Part shown: positions 25,403 through 36,052 of the stretch, piece after piece | Layout: every line of letters starts with the position of its first letter | How positions within the stretch are numbered: position 1 is the first letter of the stretch | From: Atrichornis clamosus | Lineage: Eukaryota > Chordata > Aves > Passeriformes > Menuridae | DNA: 64,000 bases | Assembly: GCA_013400975.1 (NCBI GenBank) | Contig: WBMZ01003284.1 | Location: 287,898 to 351,897, forward strand | Direction: 5' to 3' | Translations under genes and position numbers: made by a program | Notes under the pieces: generated by a model | What the model was told of the DNA's origin: nothing | Seen by the model: only the letters and a program-made list of their open reading frames with translations | Database searches by the model: none

Positions 25403-28200
25403 GTATTTGAACTCCTGAGGCTTGCTCTGACTCTCTATTCTCTTTGCATTATACACAATGGGATCATAAGCTTGGCAAATGAGAAATAAACTGAGAATAC
25501 TGTGATTAAAAATGTACAATACATAATATAACCTTGCACAACAAAATTAGTACTTTGCTAATTTAGTCCCAAAGCATATTGATTAAATGCATTTTACCAC
25601 TTCAGTGTACACTGGAAAATCCAATTAATATAAAAAAAAGAAAATGAAAACATTCAAGTCACTGAACTCTGGATCATAAATGTTAATCCATCCTGCAGTA
25701 TCTTTTGAATAGAACACACACTAATTTTCTCTCATTGTTACAGAACAGATTTCACATAAAATAATACTGTAATTGTTTGGGGGGAAAAAAAAGTATTTGC
25801 CATTTTCTGTTTCCATTTGCTCCTCCTTGATTGAACTCATTAAGAAAGGATTTTTTTTTCTATCCATAACAGCTTTCAGCAAAGCCTCCTTAGTTGAGAA
25901 CTTTTAGGACAAAAAATGTCTGCATGTTTAGTGTACTACAAAAAGAAGCCTCACACAATATTTAACCAGAGGTATAGAATTTGACCAAATTTAGGACTTT
26001 GTTTGGACTGTGTCTGTACTAGAAATTATGGGAAAGCAAGTGAGTCTTTCAGAGTAGTTGGTTGCCAAGAACTCAGATTTTCGTAGGTGAATGGGAAGAA
26101 CAAACTTCTGGCCAAAGGCTTTGTGCCAGCAGTACCTACAGACAGTGGAAATAATGGAGTTTTTTATTTGGTACCTAAATTGGGGCAGGACATCAATAAT
26201 CCATTGGTCTATACATGCTGCTAGACCAGCATAGGAATTCCTGTGTCCTCAGACCTCATTTATTTCCTGCTGGAATTCATAAGGCTTAAATTCAGGATAT
26301 TTCCTGAGGATGAAACAATTTCATAGGAAATTTGCCTGCATTCTCAGCAAGGCTTGGTGCAAAAAGGGAAACTGCAGCTTGGTCTGAGGAATCTCCAGTG
26401 AGGGAAGAAGCCAATGGTGCCGCTGCATCCAAGATGGTGAATCTTTCCCAGCAGAGTGATGCCACCAAGGGAATGCAATTGCAGCAAACAGCAGCTGAGT
26501 GGAATGATGAGAAAGTTAAGATTTCCAGCGCCCTTGAACTCTTATAATTAGTGATGTTGTGAAAGGTTTTAGCTGTGTGTTGGTGTTGGGGGTGGTGGTG
26601 GAATCATGTTTAGAGAAATATTTCCGCAGACAGCGCTTTTATCGTCTTAGCAGCACAGAATTCGTGAGGTACCCATTAGAATATGCTGTTGTCAAAGGGA
26701 ATCTTGGTGAGGAGACATCCCTTTTGGAGCCATGTCTGCAGGGAAACATGTGCAGATGTCTTCATTAGTCTCGTGTCTCAGTGACTGCCCCGGAGGCTGT
26801 GCTGTGTTGGGTATCGGCGGTTTCACAGAGAATCCATGGAGAAGCCCTTGTGCTCTTCACTCTGCTGGTTCTGAGGGGTCTCGGAAGGCATTTTCCTCAC
26901 CCCCCTCCTTTTTTTTTTTTTTTTTTTGGTGTATAAAGAAGAGTAACTGCACTACTATAAATTGAAATGTTGCTCTCAAATGGGCATTAATTCTGGCTCT
27001 TTTATAAATATTTTTAATCCTCAGACAGGACAGCATTTACAGGGTTAGCCCAGTGAAAGTCTCATGAATGTTATTCCATCATAACTTGGTTTTATGTAAG
27101 TATGTTCAGATAAATGCTGCTATATGATATATTTGAATATATCTAAGGCTTTTTCACTATATTGATATTTATGTTTTTACATGGCCAAGCTGTACTACCA
27201 TTACAATAGTACTTTATGCACCAAAAAGCCCATTTGATTTCCAGTGCTTTAAAACACAGTAAGAGGGTGAGGAACCAGGCATTTTAGACTGTGTTTTCCC
27301 AGTTTTAAGTATTTTATATGCATTTTAGAATATGATGTATCCTTACCTTTCACTGTACATAGTTGAGTGAAAAGAAACAGTCTTAATATCACAAAAATTT
27401 ATTCTTTGGAGCATGATCATGATATTTTATGTTTTCTGTATTTGGATAATTGTGACTAGGAAATACATTCTCTCCCAGAATGATGCAATGCCCAATTCAG
27501 ATCAAGTGGGCTAAAGACAGACTTTTCACACTGTTCTTCATTTCTTTCCAATGCTTTATAGAGAAGACCTGATTTTGCTGTCCTATACACTACAAGGAAC
27601 TGCCTAGAAATTTAATACATCTGAAGAGATAGGAACTGGGCTGATGGTACAGAAGGAAGAGAGAAATAATCTAATTCCTTCTGTCTGTTCAGGGTAGGGG
27701 AGTTGTGATGATTCTACAAATCTTAACTTCTGTATTTCTTGACTTTCTTGCATAAATTGACAAACACTCAGTTTGTTGGATAGTAAGTGTTCAGTTTCTT
27801 CTCTTCTGGCTTAGTCTTGCTCTGCACTTCGTAGCTCTGTTCCACAGTACTCTGCTAAAAGTCAGATAAACTGATATTCCCTCAGCCTCATCAATGACTT
27901 GTAAACAGGTTGTATTATGGTCTCCTCCTAATGTAATGTATTGCACTTAAAAATAGGAAGGACAGATTTTCAGCAGATAAACATTTGCATCATTGAATGC
28001 ACCTTTACATAGAGGTATTTAATAAAGATCAGACCCATAGAATTTCTGGTCCCATCTGTTTTAAGTATGTAATTTAGTTTAAAAAAACCCCTCATAATAT
28101 TTTTTCTTATTTTAAGAGAAATGTGTATGTCAGATATGTGATATTAATTCCCAAGAAAATATTCATAAATACGCTAACACTTTGGAAGTTAGATAGTGAT
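25403..28200. other. Unique AT-rich non-coding sequence
   Basis: No gene is recognised. A T19 run at 26909-26927 is the main simple repeat. The rest is AT-rich and transposon-free to my reading. Open frames are all under 80 codons. Confidence 0.5.
26909..26927. repeat. Poly-T run (T19)
   Basis: Nineteen T in a row, preceded by a C-rich stretch. On the minus strand this is an A19 run, but no retroelement body is recognisable beside it. Confidence 0.95.
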
Positions 28201-29820
28201 AAAAAAAATTGAGATGGTGATTAATCCATTCTTTATTTATAGGCTTGATTAGCTGTCATACAAAAAACTGTTGGTGAGGCCAAACCAGGTTATTCCAGCT
28301 TTCTTTCTTCCATCACCATGTGCCCAAAGAGAGTTATTAGCTCATTTTGGTTGTTAACTGGCAGCCCCGATGCAGTTCGGGAAGTGTCTGCCAGCAAATG
28401 TCCTTAATATACACGGTTGGAAGGAGGAAAAGAACTACCAAAACCATGTATTTCCCATATCCTGCTGAACTGAAATTGTCTTCATGTGCCACTAAGGAGT
28501 TTACGTATTTTTTAAAATTTCTGTGATGTTTCCTTGTTTTCTTCTTCTCCTTCGCTACCAGCCCTCACAGATATCACCTACTCAGGCAGGAAATTCATGT
28601 TCATATATTAATTTTTGGTCTTTTAAATCTTTTTCTGTGGTGTTTGGAGTTATTTTAATACTTCAGACTGGAAAAAAAATCTGATAAAATGACTTTTTTC
28701 TCAAATTTTAAACATAGTGTATTGGATATTTTATATTTTGAAGTGTTTATCTTTTGGAGATTTCAATTTAAAAAAAACCAAAAAAACAAAGGAAAGAAGA
28801 AATTCTGCCACTTCTTTTTTCTTGAAATCTCCTGCATGACAAAATAATGGCGGTTAATAATACACTTTTTTTAGTAATTCCTTGCTTGCGGAGAGTCACT
28901 GTACCTTGTGAAATACCTGTTGTTTAGCAGCCCAGAGTTGTCCGTATTTTGCAGCAGGATGACAGGATTATTAACTGTATAGTTGTATTATGGGGTTTAA
29001 CGAACAAATGTTTTTCAAGTCTAATTTATTCTTAACGAGACTAGTGTTAATTCATTTTGAGTTTTGCCTGGGAGGTGAGACCTCCAAAATTGTCCCAAAG
29101 GTGATAGCATACTTTTATTTTAGTGCAATGACTTTTTAGCATGTTTCATCATTGCATATATTTATTCACCATCCTTACACCATCCCTGAAAAGCGAGATT
29201 AAGGCACAGGGATCAATCCAGCCCACCTCTTAGGAGCGCTGTTGGTGTTTAACCACAGCCCTGCACATCATCTCGGGACAACAAGTGAAGAAAACAGCAA
29301 CCATTTGAAAGCATGTTAGAGATTAAGGACGGTAGAACTTAATTGCGTGATTAAATATTAGTCGGCTTTTCTATGGCAACAAAATGTGGCTTGGGACTTT
29401 TTTTTAATTCCTAGAAATACTTAGTACTTGTTTCTTAGCTTATCAACAACATGTTGTGGCTGTGTCAGGCAGCAACATTAGCTTGTGAATTAGCCCTGAG
29501 GCACTGTCCTATATACCGCTATGGAAGCGCCTGGTGTGGGATCCACTGACTCAGAGGAAGAGTGCCTCCTGCTGATTCTGTCTTCAATCCAAACACTGAC
29601 CTTGCTCCCCTGACGGGATTTGACAGGTTTACAACCCACGGGTGTGGCTGTCATAGCATCATTTTCCCCCCCTTTTAGCTTCTTCTCTAATAAACTTGTT
29701 AAACGTTTTGCATTAATAGAGGAACTTATGCAATGGGTGTCTCGCTGTCTTTGACAACTCATTCAGTGTCAACCATCAACAATTTTCCTTTAATGGACAC
29801 GTAACATCCCTGGTGTGATG
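28201..29820. other. Repeat-free block with enhancer-like word content
   Basis: No gene is recognised. The block contains many intact binding-site-like words: GGTGATTAATCC, TTAATTGCGTGATTAAATATT, and CTATGGCAAC (an RFX X-box half). A bulged foldback lies at 28358-28394, with outer CTGGCAG/CTGCCAG and inner CCCGA/TCGGG. The lack of transposons and the retained CpGs suggest constraint, but this cannot be shown from one sequence. A 90-codon minus-strand frame (29490-29762) has no recognisable domain. Confidence 0.35.
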
Positions 29821-29821
29821 A

Positions 29822-29837
29822 TTTTTTTTTTTTTTTT
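29822..29837. repeat. Poly-T run (T16)
   Basis: Sixteen T in a row inside an otherwise complex region. Confidence 0.95.
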
Positions 29838-29989
29838 AACTTTTGGTGTCAGATTGATAAGCCTGTGAAATAGAATAGCTACACATAATGCCGCTTTATC
29901 CTCACAATTGACAGTGAGGCAGTGAAGCAGAACCTCAAGAAAAGCGACCCAGTTCTGCATGTGTAACCACACAAGAACCCAGACTGGTC

Positions 29990-30480
29990 CCCAGTCCCAA
30001 CTAACGTCACAGCTTCATGACATCTGAGCAAATAATAGGCAGAGAGTGTGAGTTTGTGAAAGTAATTATATAAAGCTGATGGCAGGGGACAAAAAGAAGT
30101 GGGGTGGGGGGAGAAAGCGAGCGGTTTCACCGCTTTGACAATGTCCACAGCTGTGATGTCATAGGCACAAAGATGATAATAAAATTTGGCCAATGTGGTG
30201 TCAACTACACCTTGCTCCTTTTGTCTTTTCCCTCGTATAATTTTGTATCCATGTGTGAATCGGCTCATTAGTGGAGGAGAGTGAAAATTGAGGTCAGGGT
30301 ATTTAAACCTGACCTGTGCAAAGGCCATGCAATGCCTAAGCCCACCGGGGGTTTCACTTCAGAGCCCCGGACCACCCTTGAAGGTGACACCAATTCAAGC
30401 CTCATTTTATAAAGGCCTTATTAATTATTGTCTTTATAAGAAGGAGAAGCCATATAAAGAAATGTGTCATTCTTAGAGTA
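29990..30480. promoter_or_regulatory. Candidate cis-regulatory block (unverified)
   Basis: This repeat-free segment has dense regulatory-like words. AACGTCACAGC and TGATGTCATAGG are CRE-like. CACAGCTGTG (30146-30155) is a perfect palindromic E-box. AGCGGT (30120-30125) and ACCGCT (30129-30134) form a short CpG-containing foldback. AGGTCA (30291-30296) and TGACCT (30310-30315) are inverted nuclear-receptor half-sites within an 8-bp foldback around TATTTAAA. GTGCAAAGGCCA follows. The 150-codon minus-strand frame over this block has no known domain. Function is inferred only from motif density. Confidence 0.25.
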
Positions 30481-30487
30481 GGAGTAG

Positions 30488-30530
30488 GCAGAAAAAAAAA
30501 AGAGAGAGAGAGAGAAAGAGAGAAAGAAAC
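30488..30530. repeat. (GA)n-type purine microsatellite with A-run
   Basis: An A-run followed by alternating AG and AAAG units, purine-only across about 40 nt. Confidence 0.9.
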
Positions 30531-31970
30531 AGAAGATCAAAAGAGAGCTTTTTTTTCCCTTTTGCTTTTCATGCCTCAGAACCTCAAAGGAGGTCGGGGA
30601 ACAATCAGGCTTAGGGGTCTCGTGTGCTTTCTGGCAATTAGACTCAGCTGATGGGCTGAAAGGGATTGAATGGCAGGGTTCAAGGCCCTTCTCCAGAGCT
30701 TCAGACAACAGGCTTTTCCAAAGCAGCAGAGCAGCAGACACCACTGAAATAATTTCAAATGGAGACTTACAGCCAGGGATTCATTAATTCACCGGCCTAA
30801 ACAATTACTGGAACATATAATGTCTCTATATACACTTTGATAAAGACTGTCATCCTAGACCTTCATTTTCCCCATTTTTATTAGAGATTTTTAATGTCAG
30901 GTTTGAAAAGAACCTTTTATTTCTTCAATTATCAAATTAAACCTTTTTTTTTTTTTTGAGGGGAGTTGTGGAATATAAATTCCAGAATTTTTGTTTTATG
31001 GCTACAATTGATTTGAATTACAACAGGAGACTGAGAAAGTTTTGTAAAGCATCCTTAAACATTCAGTCATAAATGGGATGGGAGCCTCAGTAGCAAAGGA
31101 TCCCATCCTCCCTCTCCTTCTCTTTAAAGAGGGTGGTCTGGGACAAATAGATTTAAATGAGCTTGATGTGAGAGAATTAGCTAATAAGGGACTTGCAGCA
31201 GAGCACTCTGTAGGTTCAGGCTGCATTTGCTGCTAGAATGGTTTGAACTGAGAAAACTGAATTAATGCACTTTTAGTACAGCTGAAATGTTTTTGAAATA
31301 AGAGAACAACATATTATTGTATTTCTTTTTTCTAGTGTGAGTTTAGATGCACCCAGAGGTGAAAGGTTTTAGTGCAGGCTTGTGGTTCACTTATAAAATG
31401 TACCTGAGTATCCCTATGAAGATCAGAGGTAGGTGGAGGGATAGGTCCCTCTATTGCACTTTTGGGAGGGACCAGGTGTGCTTGGTAGAAGAAACACGGA
31501 TCTGGGAAAAGCTGTCTTGTGCTGAGGCAGATATAAAGTGGAATAAGGCACAGTCAAAAGTGGGTTTTGAATGGAAAACTGCGTTTGTGACTAAATTAAG
31601 GTTTGTGTCTCTCTGTTCCTCAGACGCTTGTTTGGTGGTTTTGTTTGTTTGCTTGCTACCTCTCCCGCCCAGCAGTGCAGTGTGGGACACACCATCTGAC
31701 CTGGTAGCCCAGGTCACAGAGCAACTTGAGGCTTTTTACTTAGGATTTTGAAAGAATTCACCAACTTGTTCACCATTCTGAACACTCTGTTAAAAGAATC
31801 CAGCACTCTCTAACCACACCACGACGGTTTGCTTGATATTGATGTAGTCCTTGCCTCATTCCTGTGCCAAAGCCCTGCTGATATTTTCTAGTCTCAGCCA
31901 TAACATGACTATTTTCCATGCAGAAAAACAGTGTTGGTAAGGAAACCTGCCTATTATTTGATTCCAGTTG
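30531..31970. other. Unique non-coding sequence
   Basis: No gene is recognised. A T14 run lies at 30944-30957. A plus-strand frame at 31347-31751 (134 residues) has no known domain and is opposed by an 88-residue minus-strand frame. Confidence 0.5.
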
Positions 31971-32300
31971 TGTCATGGTTTAACCTCAGTTGGCAGTTCA
32001 GCCCCCACAGTCACTTTCCCCCAGTGGGGTGAGGGAGAGAATCAGAAAGGTAGAAGGGAGCAATCTTGTGGGTTGAGATAAAGACAACTGAACAGGTAAA
32101 GCAAAAGTTGCACGTGCAAAGAAAGCAAAACAAGGAATTTATTCCCCACTTCCCGTGAGCAGCCAGGTGTTCAGCCATCTCCAGGAAAGCCTGGCTCCAT
32201 CACACGTTAACAGTGTCTTGGGAAGACAAACACCATCACTGAACACCCCCCTTCCTCCTTCTTCCCCAGCTCTGTATTCTGAGCATGACACATGAGCGTG
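31971..32300 (-). mobile_element. Truncated endogenous-retrovirus LTR (avian type)
   Basis: The plus strand begins TGTCATGGTTTAACC, the reverse complement of an LTR 3' end. It continues with GTGGGTTGAGATAAAGAC, AAAGCAAAACAAGGAATTTA, GGTGTTCAGCCATCTCCAGG, GGGAAGACAAACACCATCAC and CTGAGCATGACACATG. I recognise this order from a very common bird, particularly songbird, ERV LTR family; the family name is uncertain. The R/U5 side is at 31971 and the copy breaks off in U3 near 32300, so it is a partial solo LTR with no internal retroviral genes beside it. In the element sense (minus strand) the expected TATA and poly-A positions appear mutated, so it is probably inactive. Confidence 0.85.
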
Positions 32301-33467
32301 AGGCACTGAGATCCTCAGCTTAGGTTTGTAGTAACTATAACTTAATTCATCTTGGTCCTATTCAGGAATTTAAGAGACAAGCTAAATCAAAGCAGATAGA
32401 CCCAAATGATGCACCTGGGAATTGGTGTAATTCCTGAAACTGTGGTACCCGTAGTGGGTATCCATCAACCAAGATGATGATGATGATGGAAATCACTTGG
32501 ATATTTACTACACACCTAATACACCTGGGGATGCTGGCTTAAGTGGGCTATTTTGGATTCCTTGGAAGGGGAGAAGGAGGGATACAGAAAGGTAGGGTGG
32601 GTTAAAGTGAGCCACTGGGAGTTATTGTGAGTAAGAGCCCTTTCCATTACAACAAATGAGGGCTGTAATGAGATTCATTGAGGGAAGTTGTAGCTCTATT
32701 GTACTCCAGGCTTACTTAATAGATGAAGCTAACAAGACCAGAGATTAGAGTTGTCTGTCCTATATGTCTGTATAGTATCCAGGCCACAGAATTTCTTTCC
32801 ACTGCACACCTTCATGTGTGACTTTTGGTTTTAGTTGTCTAGCTGTCAGATGAAAATTGTTCTTTATTATATTTTGGAAGTGGAGCCTTGGGTATTTATT
32901 GGGCACATTTTTTGTTTATCATGGTATAACAATACTGTGCAGTGTTCTCTGGCATTAAATAAATTTTAAGACTGCTAATTTATACTCTGTAAAACTCCTT
33001 CACCCAGGCTACACTACAATTATAGTTTCTTATGTCTTTTCGTCACCTACCTGTTGAATTTATTTTTGTGACCTCTGCTTAGCTTCTTTGTACAGCTTTT
33101 CCCTCTGATGGTAGCCTTGTGTGAAACTCCTCTATGGTCACTGTGTCCCTCTTTTCTGAGATATTAATACCCTATGTTTGCTGCGAAACTAGAGGAAGGA
33201 CTTCTGCATAATTTCATTTTTGTACTTCCCCATTCTGGTTGAATTCTTGAATATTACAGCCTTCTGTATTTAAATTGCATTTTAAATACAAAATAATATG
33301 GGTTCCGTCTCAAAATGTGGGGAAGATCTCAAAAAAAGAGGGACCAAAGTCCTACTTAGTTACCTCTGCTAAGTGGTGTCAGTCCAGTGGCCGTGGGTAA
33401 TGCAGATGTTGTCAGCAGACACCTGTCCTGGCCACTCTGCTCCGTGTTTGCTTCACAGGGTGAGACA
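32301..33467. other. Unique non-coding sequence with a short (ATG)n
   Basis: No gene is recognised. A five-copy ATG/GAT trinucleotide run lies at about 32473-32488. It includes CCCGTAGTGGGTATCC just upstream, a short imperfect foldback. Confidence 0.5.
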
Positions 33468-33488
33468 TGAGTGAGATCATCTCACTCA
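33468..33488. other. 21-bp near-perfect palindrome
   Basis: TGAGTGAGAT (33468-33477) and ATCTCACTCA (33479-33488) are exact reverse complements around a single C. It could bind a dimeric protein or be chance; a 10-bp inverted repeat with any short spacer is expected once or twice in this window, but a one-base spacer is rarer. Confidence 0.7.
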
Positions 33489-33639
33489 GAGTGTCTGTCC
33501 CCGTGGCTGTTGAGACTATTCCTTCAACTCAACACACCAGCCACCTTTGGCTGTAATCTGTCTCTTCCCCACCATCCTGCCTCATTCCCAAGACAAGCCT
33601 CTTTGTCCTTGCCCACTGCCCATTTATACCGTTCTCAAT

Positions 33640-33995
33640 CAATCTTCATTGCGTGCAGCGGTACATCATTAACTTGTCTTCCGGCGAGGCACTTAACCCC
33701 CTCCACCCTGGAGCAGATTCATTACCTTGCCATCTTCCCGTGGGCGCTCACACCCACCCCTGACTCGGGCTATTACTGAGCCACACGATTCATCATCCAC
33801 TTGGGTAGTTTTGTGCTCCCGGTCAAATTGGCGTGACAGTATCTGGAGCGTTTTACAAGGAGATGTCCCGGGTAAAAGGCCCCGTTCAGTAAGTTTGTCT
33901 ACATACGTAACTCTAACTGGCCCTGCCCTTCTCCCTTGGCACCCAGGAGATGCAGGAGTCATGATGCACCCCTTCCTTCTCTGTGGTCGTGGTTG
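33640..33995. promoter_or_regulatory. CpG-retaining repeat-free segment, candidate regulatory element (unverified)
   Basis: I count about 15 CpGs over roughly 350 bp (for example CTTCCGGCGAGGC, CCGTGGGCGCTC, CCCGGGTAAAAGGCCCCG, CATACGTAAC), well above the surrounding sequence. Open frames of 161 residues (33727-34212, plus) and 115 residues (33693-34040, minus) overlap and neither has a known domain. It may be a conserved enhancer or an orphan promoter. Confidence 0.3.
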
Positions 33996-34406
33996 CTTTT
34001 GGCATGCTCTGAACAAGGGCTGGGCTTTGCATAGGGACATGATGCAGAATTCACCCAGATTTTGTTATTTCTTGATTTTGCGTGTTTTCTATTATCTTCT
34101 GTGTTGTTATCCAGACAAATGTGTAAGACTGGTGACTGTAATGCACAGTGATTTTATACTTGGATTGGTATCAGACCTGAAATCCAGAAAACCCATCCTT
34201 CACTCTCATTAGTGGATAAATACTAGAACTATTCTTTTTCGGTTACATGACTTTAGGAGCCTTATTTTACTCATATTTTGCTTTTTTTTTTCTTTCCTCC
34301 ATGCCAGTTTGAAAGGGAATCGAGCAGTTGAGGTAGTTCCTTTATTGCTGAAAAGCCCCTCAGTAATTCTGGGGTTTTAACCCACTGTACAATCACTGAT
34401 CCAACT

Positions 34407-34466
34407 TTGGTAATCGCACGTCACATTATGATTACCAAGAAATAACTGAAGAGTGATTATGCAAAT
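34407..34466. promoter_or_regulatory. Symmetric motif module: paired GGTAATC sites, CRE-like core, POU octamer
   Basis: TTGGTAATC (34407-34415) and GATTACCAA (34430-34438) are a perfect 9-bp inverted repeat. The 14 nt between them carry CACGTCA, a CRE-like word. Twenty nucleotides further on lies ATGCAAAT (34459-34466), the exact POU octamer, within TGATTATGCAAATCC. TAATC is a bicoid-class (OTX/PITX-like) core. The arrangement suggests an enhancer core. It lies in repeat-free sequence that continues to about 34620 with more homeodomain-type words. No functional evidence is available. Confidence 0.35.
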
Positions 34467-35980
34467 CCTGGAGTTCTAATTGGCTAATAATGACTTTAAG
34501 ACAGAGTACAATGATTCATATGTTGTGTGTTTTTGAGGGGAAAAATCCAAAGTAATTATGTAAATCAGCTGCCTGTAACAACTCGTCAGATGCAAAGCTT
34601 TGTTTGGATACGGAGTGTGCTCGGTAATGCATCAAAACTGGAGCATCCCTGTGATGCACACAGGCAGTTCCACTTCAGATGTTCTGTGTTGTGTATAGGG
34701 ACTGATTTCATTCCTTCTAGCCAAGTATTATTTCTTGCACTATCCTCGAGGAAGCTGAAACAACCCTCCAAGCTCACATATATGTTTAAGGTGATTGTTT
34801 AGCCCAGGAGATAAATGGGAAAAGAAAAATTCCATTTTCTAAAGAGGGATTGTAAAGGGATAATATAGTCCTTCTCTTTTTTTTTTTCTGTTTAAGATTC
34901 TGTGTCACAGCCAAATTTATTCACTATTAAAGATACTCTTCATTAGTAACCTTAGAATAAAAACTTCTCTTTACCTTTTCTCCTGCCTCTAGGCTTTTTT
35001 TTTGTAAATTCTACATGTTATTCTTATTAATGCTGATTTTGCTAGTAATCCTCATGTGGGATGTAGATTTTTTTTGACATTCATTGAAGAAATTCTTCTC
35101 TGTCTTACTCAAAGACTCAAAAAGACCATTACCAATTATTTGCAGTTGGATACAAATTCTGTACAAAATATTAGGAGTAGTAAATAACTGTCACAACCCT
35201 TTATTCTACTTAAAATAAGCATAGTTTGAGCAGTATCACGGGGGACACAAAAATTTTACATCAGGTTTGTCTTGGGAAACATGCTTGGAGTAGGGTGCTG
35301 GAGAAGGGATAGTGGTTTCATGACCACCATGAAGAGATGGTTTAACCTTAAAGAGATTCCAGCCAAGGCTCTGGTTGCGGGCACTGCTGCCCAGTCTTTG
35401 TGTGATTCACTGCCTGGATGTCCATTATATATATCTGATGGAAAACCTAACTTAACATGGGTGTATTCTTTAGACTAGGCCCTGAAAGGAGTTTGTTTCT
35501 ACTGACTTTATTGGTCGCCTGTGGGCTTGGTCCAGGGTGTTGATCCCCTGTTAGCTTTGTTGACCTGTCAGTGCTCCGTCTCTCTAGAATGGGGCACGTT
35601 CAGACCCACAGACAAGATGCATATGACAAGAGTGAGGCAACAAAGTCACCATGTGTTCAGAATGTCTTCTGTGCAGACACAGACTTCGCTGTTATGTTTC
35701 TGGATCGCAGTTTGGGCCTCTCCCTAGAATGGGAATGACTTTAGAACTCCTGACTACACCTTCCAACAAAAAATTTCCACTTGCTGTGGTAAATCAGACA
35801 CACAGATGTGAATCCTTAGAGGAGCAGATCGGCTTTTACATAGGAAACTGGTACCCTTTTAATGCTGCTGATCGAGGGTGATGAATGTGAGAAGGAAAGG
35901 AGGAAGGAAGCAAGAAGGGGAACGTGTTCCCCATGAAGGCTATTTGGGGAAAAAAGTGGTCTCCAAATGCCTGAAAAAAA
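34467..35980. other. Unique non-coding sequence
   Basis: No gene is recognised. The left part (to about 34800) continues the enhancer-like composition of the preceding module. T-rich runs lie near 34878-34890. Frames from 35272 to 35881 are short and lack known domains. Confidence 0.45.
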
Positions 35981-36029
35981 NNNNNNNNNNNNNNNNNNNN
36001 NNNNNNNNNNNNNNNNNNNNNNNNNNNNN
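35981..36029. other. Assembly gap (49 N) inside poly-A
   Basis: Forty-nine N are flanked by seven A on the left and A23 (36030-36052) on the right. The gap is a sequencing or assembly failure in a homopolymer, and its true length is unknown. A 127-residue minus-strand frame translated through the N run is an artefact. Confidence 0.99.
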
Positions 36030-36052
36030 AAAAAAAAAAAAAAAAAAAAAAA
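36030..36052. repeat. Poly-A run (A23) bordering the gap
   Basis: Twenty-three A directly follow the N run, and A7 precede it, so the true run may be longer. Confidence 0.95.

Noticed and set aside
29879..30328. 149-residue minus-strand open frame
   Set aside because: Chance length and no known protein; it overlies a motif-dense block that looks regulatory.
33727..34212. 161-residue plus-strand open frame
   Set aside because: Chance length, opposed by a 115-residue frame on the other strand, no recognisable domain. The area is better described as a CpG-retaining non-coding segment.
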